From positions 558,001 through 622,000 of the forward strand of contig NZ_CP007055.1 of NCBI RefSeq assembly GCF_000517625.1: a DNA stretch of 64,000 bases, given 5' to 3'. Shown here piece by piece: positions 60,422 through 64,000 of the stretch. A model generated the notes under the pieces. That model ran no database searches, was not told the DNA's origin, and saw only the letters and a list, made by a program, of their open reading frames with translations. The DNA comes from Halostagnicola larsenii XH-48 (lineage in GTDB: Archaea > Halobacteriota > Halobacteria > Halobacteriales > Natrialbaceae). Position 1 is the first letter of the stretch. Every line of letters begins with the position of its first letter. The translations under genes were made by a program, and so were the position numbers.

Positions 60422-61333
60422 TCAGGCCTCGAGGATGTCGTCCGTTTCGGCGGGCGGAACTGAAATAACGCCCTCGAGGATCGTCACCGCATCGCCGCCG
60501 ACCTGCACGTCCTCGCCCACGCGGACGCGGACAGTTCCTGATCGATCCACGAAGTGTCCCTGTTCGAACGCACACTCCTCCGGGAACGGATCGAGCGCCT
60601 CGTACTCTGCGAGGTACGCGCCGACGGCACCGCTTGCCGTCCCGGTGACAGGATCTTCGGGGACTCCTGCACCCGGCGCGAACATCCGCCCGTGAAGCGT
60701 CGACTCGCTCTCGAGCGTGTCGAAGGTGAACAGGTAGACGCCGGTCGCGTCGACCTCGTCGGTGAGCGACTCGATTTTAGCCAGATCCGGCGACGCACCG
60801 CCGACGTCCGATAAGTAGGTGATCGGCACGGCCAGAAACGGCAATCCGGTCGAGGTGACCGCAAGCGGGAGGTCGGCGCTGGCCCCTTCGAGCGCCGTCT
60901 GCTCGACGCCGAGGGCCTCGGCGACGCGGTCGTATCCGACGTCGACTTCCCGGATCGTCGGCTCGTCCTGGCTCATCCAGACGGAGCCGTCCGTTTCGAT
61001 CTCCATCTCGAGGACACCGACGTTCGTCTCGAGGGTGGTCGTGCCGGGCTCGAGAACGCCGATATCGTAAAGATAGCTCAGCGTCCCGATCGTCGCGTGT
61101 CCGCAGAGATCGACCTCCTGTGCGGGAGTGAAGTATCGAATCCGGTAGTCTGCGTCGGCGCTTTCGGTGAGAAACGCCGTCTCGCTGACGGCCATCTCGG
61201 CGGCGATCGACTGCAACTGGTCGTCGGAGAGGCCGGCCGCGTCGGGGACCACGCCAGCGGGGTTTCCGGTGTGGGGTTCGTCGGTGAAGGCATCGACCTG
61301 ATAGATCTCGACCTGCCGCGCGTCGTCGTTCAT
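60422..61333 (-). CDS. PhzF family isomerase/epimerase-like protein
   Basis: A 303-residue protein of the PhzF/DAP-epimerase fold. VEIYQVDAFTDEPHTGNPAGVVPD opens the first domain, the catalytic Glu is in MAVSETAFLTE, YFTPAQEVDLCGHATIGTL binds the substrate, and APGAGVPEDPVTGTASGAVGAYL closes the second domain. PhzF isomerises a phenazine precursor, but most archaeal members have unknown substrates. ATG 61333 is chosen because the wording before it (to 61417) is not family-like. It is downstream of thiC on the same strand with 102 bases between. Confidence 0.88.
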   Translation of the reverse strand: MNDDARQVEIYQVDAFTDEPHTGNPAGVVPDAAGLSDDQLQSIAAEMAVSETAFLTESADADYRIRYFTPAQEVDLCGHATIGTLSYLYDIGVLEPGTTTLETNVGVLEMEIETDGSVWMSQDEPTIREVDVGYDRVAEALGVEQTALEGASADLPLAVTSTGLPFLAVPITYLSDVGGASPDLAKIESLTDEVDATGVYLFTFDTLESESTLHGRMFAPGAGVPEDPVTGTASGAVGAYLAEYEALDPFPEECAFEQGHFVDRSGTVRVRVGEDVQVGGDAVTILEGVISVPPAETDDILEA

Positions 61334-61435
61334 ATCCGGGCCAACGTAACAGGGGACAATAGTCGTGACGACGGCGTGTGGAGGGGACACACTCGGGCCA
61401 GTGTGGAGGAGACGCACTCGAGTCTGTGCAGGTGG

Positions 61436-62932
61436 TTAGTCCTCTGAGGGTGTCCGATCCCGACTTCCGACCGACGAGTCCGTCCGGTGACTATCGGACT
61501 CGCCCCCGTCAGTCGCCGTTACGCTCTCCGCGTCCGCTTCGAACCGCTCTACCGCGTCGGCGTCGTGAGTCCCGACGGGCGGCAGATTCACCTCGGCCGC
61601 GGGCGAGGACTCGAGATCCGTGTTCCGCTCGAGGTCTTTCATCTCGCCGTCCTCGCGCGCATCTTGATCGATCCGCATCGAACAGAAGTCGACCCCGCAC
61701 ATCGAGCAAAAGCGGGCTTCCTTGTAGTTGTCTTCGGGTAAAGTCTGGTCGTGGGCCGACTGCGCGCGCTCGGGGTCGAGCGCCAGCGAGAACTGTTCGC
61801 GCCAGTCGAAGGCGTACCGGGCTTCCGAAAGGGCGTCGTCCCAGTCTCGAGCGCCCGGCCGGTCGTTCCCGACGTCGCCAGCGTGGGCGGCGATTCGGTA
61901 GGCTGCGAGTCCGTCGCGAACGTCCGCCTCGTCGGGCAGTCCGAGGTGTTCTTTCGGGGTGACGTAACAGAGCATCGCCGCACCTTCCTTGGCGGCCATC
62001 GCCGCGCCGATCGCGCTCGTGATGTGATCGTAGCCCGGCGCGATGTCGGTCACCAGCGGTCCGAGGACGTAGAACGGCGCGCCGTCGCACACTTCCTGCT
62101 GGCGCTCGACGTTCTCCGCGATCTTGTCCATCGGGACGTGGCCCGGCCCTTCGACCATCACCTGCACGCCCCGGTCCCAAGCGCGCCGGGTCAACTCGCC
62201 AAGCGTGTCGAGTTCGGCGTACTGGGCCTCGTCGCAGGCGTCCGCGATGCTTCCCGGCCGAAGGCTGTCGCCGAGGCTGAAGGTCACGTCGTGCTCGAGG
62301 AAGATTGCACAAATCTCGTCGTAGACCTGAAAGAGCGGGTTCTGCTCTCCGTGGGCTTCCATCCACTTTGCCATGATCGACCCGCCGCGGGAGACGATGC
62401 CCGTTTTTCGCCCCTCCGTCAGCGGCAGGTGCTCGGCGAGAACGCCGGCGTGAATCGTCATGTAGTCGACGCCCTGTTCGGCCTGCTTTTCGATCACCTC
62501 GAGTAGCAGTTCCGTCGTCAGGTCCTCGGGACTGCCGGCGCGTTTGACCGCCTCGTACAGCGGCACCGTCCCGATCGGTACCGGCGAGTGTTCGACATTG
62601 GCCTCGCGGATGCGATCGAGGTCGGAACCGGTGCCGAGATCCATCACCGTATCCGCGCCGTGGTGAACCGCCGTGTGAAGCTTCTCGAGTTCCTCTTCTA
62701 TGTCGCTCGTCGTCTCGCTGTTGCCGATGTTCGCGTTCACCTTCGTCGAGAACTCGCGACCGATGATCATCGGATCGAGCGTCTCGTGGCTCGTGTTCGC
62801 CGGGATCACCGCCTGTCCGTCGGCGACCTGCTCGCGAACGAACTCGGGATCGCGATTCTCTCGCTCGGCGATACGTCTCATTTCGGGCGTAACTGTCCCG
62901 TTGCGGGCCATCTGTAACTGGGTCGTCGGCAT
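61436..62932 (-). CDS. thiC: Phosphomethylpyrimidine synthase (HMP-P synthase)
   Basis: A 498-residue radical SAM enzyme that rearranges aminoimidazole ribotide to HMP phosphate for thiamine. [81 protein letters not shown] and [20 protein letters not shown] are diagnostic; the cluster ligands are in CSMCGVDFC near the C-terminus, followed by an acidic tail of about 60 residues. ATG 62932 follows duplicated TAGGTTATA boxes. A second Met at residue 8 is possible. Confidence 0.97.
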   Translation of the reverse strand: MPTTQLQMARNGTVTPEMRRIAERENRDPEFVREQVADGQAVIPANTSHETLDPMIIGREFSTKVNANIGNSETTSDIEEELEKLHTAVHHGADTVMDLGTGSDLDRIREANVEHSPVPIGTVPLYEAVKRAGSPEDLTTELLLEVIEKQAEQGVDYMTIHAGVLAEHLPLTEGRKTGIVSRGGSIMAKWMEAHGEQNPLFQVYDEICAIFLEHDVTFSLGDSLRPGSIADACDEAQYAELDTLGELTRRAWDRGVQVMVEGPGHVPMDKIAENVERQQEVCDGAPFYVLGPLVTDIAPGYDHITSAIGAAMAAKEGAAMLCYVTPKEHLGLPDEADVRDGLAAYRIAAHAGDVGNDRPGARDWDDALSEARYAFDWREQFSLALDPERAQSAHDQTLPEDNYKEARFCSMCGVDFCSMRIDQDAREDGEMKDLERNTDLESSPAAEVNLPPVGTHDADAVERFEADAESVTATDGGESDSHRTDSSVGSRDRTPSED

Positions 62933-62939
62933 CGATAAT

Positions 62940-62961
62940 TAGGTTATATTACTAGGTTATA
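62940..62961. promoter_or_regulatory. Duplicated TAGGTTATA element at the thiC promoter
   Basis: TAGGTTATA occurs at 62940-62948 and 62953-62961, 13 bp apart. On the minus strand the distal copy gives CTTATAACC about 30 bases before thiC ATG, the correct TATA distance; the second copy lies closer to the start and may be an operator. No TPP riboswitch-like structure was recognised. Confidence 0.55.
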
Positions 62962-63114
62962 AGCTTGGTGTGGCGCGCTCGAGACGTAGATAGCAAGCGA
63001 GTTCGGATACTTAATACCCGTTCCTGCCGGTTTCGTCGGTTTCTGACCGTTTCGTGGCCGATATCGCTCTGCGTTCTGGGAAAGTTTAATTGCTTATTCC
63101 CTGTTAGTGAGCGT

Positions 63115-63537
63115 ATGGAACGAACGCTACGAGATACCCTCATTTCGCTTTTTGCCGGGGGCGCAATTAGCGGCGCGCTCTACTGGCTCGATGGCTATCT
63201 CAGCCTGGCCATTGTTACCGGGCTTTGCTGGGCTTGTGGCCTCAAACTCACACTACACATCGGCCACCTGTATCCGGCGTACGCGACGGGCGAGACGTGG
63301 GCCGATAAACGATGGACGATGTTGAGTGTCGGACTCATGACTCTTGCTGCCCTCATCGGTGTGAGCCCAGCGCTTCCGCTTTCGGATGAACTACGACTCG
63401 GCTTCGGATTCCTCGTCATCGGAACTGGACTCGTCGCGTATACAGCGGGGACACTCGCCGTATTGGAACAAGTAGACAGCAACGCAACCGAGCGATCTGC
63501 GAGCTCGAACGCGCAGTATCCGATGGATAGCGGTTAA
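63115..63537 (+). CDS. Small membrane protein, unknown function
   Basis: A 140-residue protein with four hydrophobic segments (TLISLFAGGAISGALYWL, LSLAIVTGLCWACGLKLTL, WTMLSVGLMTLAALIGVSPAL, LGFGFLVIGTGLVAYTAGTLAVL). The segment ACGLKLTLHIGHLYPAYATG contains a HxxH that could bind a metal. No family is recognised. AGTTTAATTG at 63083-63092 is a TATA-like box about 28 bases before ATG 63115. It is divergent from thiC across 182 bases. Confidence 0.72.
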   Translation: MERTLRDTLISLFAGGAISGALYWLDGYLSLAIVTGLCWACGLKLTLHIGHLYPAYATGETWADKRWTMLSVGLMTLAALIGVSPALPLSDELRLGFGFLVIGTGLVAYTAGTLAVLEQVDSNATERSASSNAQYPMDSG

Positions 63538-63620
63538 TCTCGACGAAACAGTCCGAACGCGATTTATCGCAACGGTCCGTTTCGGTCTCCAGCAAACCTT
63601 GCGTCCATCCCCCATGCAGG

Positions 63621-64000
63621 TCACGAACGGCGGATGCGACCGCCCTGCAACTGTACGGAAAACCTCTCATCCTCGTCAGCGGGAACCGTCATCGTCGCCC
63701 GCACCTCCTCCTGAACCGCCTCGTTCGTCGTTCCGTCCTGTTCCTCGAGCGAGAACGTCTGGCGGTCGTCGTTCACCTCGAGCCAGTACTCCCCGGCTTC
63801 GGTCACGAGGACGGTGACTGTGACAGGAACGGATTCGCCCGAACGCGGTTTCTCGTCGAACGTGATCGACGTGGGCTCGAGGCCGCCGTCGACGAACTCG
63901 AACTCGAGGGTTCGGTCGAACGTCGTCGTGTAAATGGGAATTTCCTCGTCCACGAGGTCGGTCTCGTCGGCGTCGCGTCCGCTCTCACCACCCGATGCCG
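63621..64000 (-). CDS. Unknown beta-rich protein, C-terminal part (cut by window edge)
   Basis: The last 126 codons of a gene that begins beyond the right edge. The frame is open through the edge, so the internal GTG at 63953 is not taken as the start. The fragment alternates strands (FDRTLEFEFVDGG, PVTVTVLVTEAGEYWLEVNDDRQTFSLEE, VRATMTVPADEDERFSVQLQGG) and looks like an immunoglobulin-like beta-sandwich of a secreted or membrane protein. No catalytic motif is visible, and the family is not recognised. Confidence 0.7.
   Translation of the reverse strand, partial: ASGGESGRDADETDLVDEEIPIYTTTFDRTLEFEFVDGGLEPTSITFDEKPRSGESVPVTVTVLVTEAGEYWLEVNDDRQTFSLEEQDGTTNEAVQEEVRATMTVPADEDERFSVQLQGGRIRRS

Overview
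The window is an ordinary, gene-dense stretch of a haloarchaeal (class Halobacteria) chromosome. The evidence is a high-GC, CTCGAG-rich sequence with almost no CTAG, very acidic proteins, TATA/BRE-type promoters close to start codons (many apparently leaderless genes), two transcription factor B genes, a thermosome subunit, membrane-bound archaeal LonB, class II dehydroquinate synthase and a PcrB/GGGP-synthase-like protein. No rRNA, tRNA, CRISPR array, insertion sequence or prophage was recognised. From memory, the gene order from the thermosome to thiC resembles the Haloferax volcanii chromosome; this was not checked.

Layout. 1-7 kb: truncated amidohydrolase divergent from a TetR regulator, an alpha/beta hydrolase, the B12-binding subunit of methylmalonyl-CoA mutase with its chaperone MeaB, an HD phosphohydrolase, a TFB gene with a small winged-helix gene, and an epimerase. 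7-14.7 kb: DHH phosphoesterase, zinc-finger protein, MFS transporter, GT81-like glycosyltransferase, an unknown protein, CoA-type Nudix hydrolase, an unknown protein and an FAD oxidoreductase. 14.8-22 kb: Hsp20, small zinc protein, radical SAM protein next to a TRAM protein, PcrB-like prenyltransferase, YkgJ-type cysteine-cluster protein, MBL-fold hydrolase, HTH regulator and PPOX/F420 protein. 22-24.8 kb: methyltransferase, GT2 and amidohydrolase. 25-32.5 kb: thermosome, HalOD1 protein, SAM hydrolase, nadM, and lonB with a coupled CPBP protease. 32.5-40.4 kb: trpCBA-aroA', SprT-like protein, HAD and aroB' (tryptophan and archaeal shikimate supply), with an MGMT-like protein divergent from trpC. 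40.4-44.8 kb: second TFB, DUF84 NTPase, two winged-helix proteins and a HAD. 44.9-49.1 kb: pyk and a membrane cluster (unknown protein, NfeD, SPFH). 49-64 kb: GYD protein, HTH/zinc regulator divergent from a Tat-exported, membrane-anchored serine hydrolase, metG, mfnA, ppsA, an unknown membrane protein, PhzF, thiC, a small membrane protein and a gene cut by the right edge.

The genes fit central carbon and amino acid metabolism plus membrane and protein quality control. The most distinctive signals are regulatory or local: three GTAC words at exact 10-bp spacing just before trpC, perfect or near-perfect palindromes before the tetR and HalOD1 genes, a duplicated 18-nt element exactly 80 bp apart upstream of a small winged-helix gene, an MGMT-fold protein with Asp in place of the alkyl-acceptor Cys, a pyruvate kinase whose extra PEP-utilizer-type domain lacks its His, and 18-bp tandem coding repeats in two membrane-protein linkers. 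I did not find a clear self-contained novel defence or mobile system.
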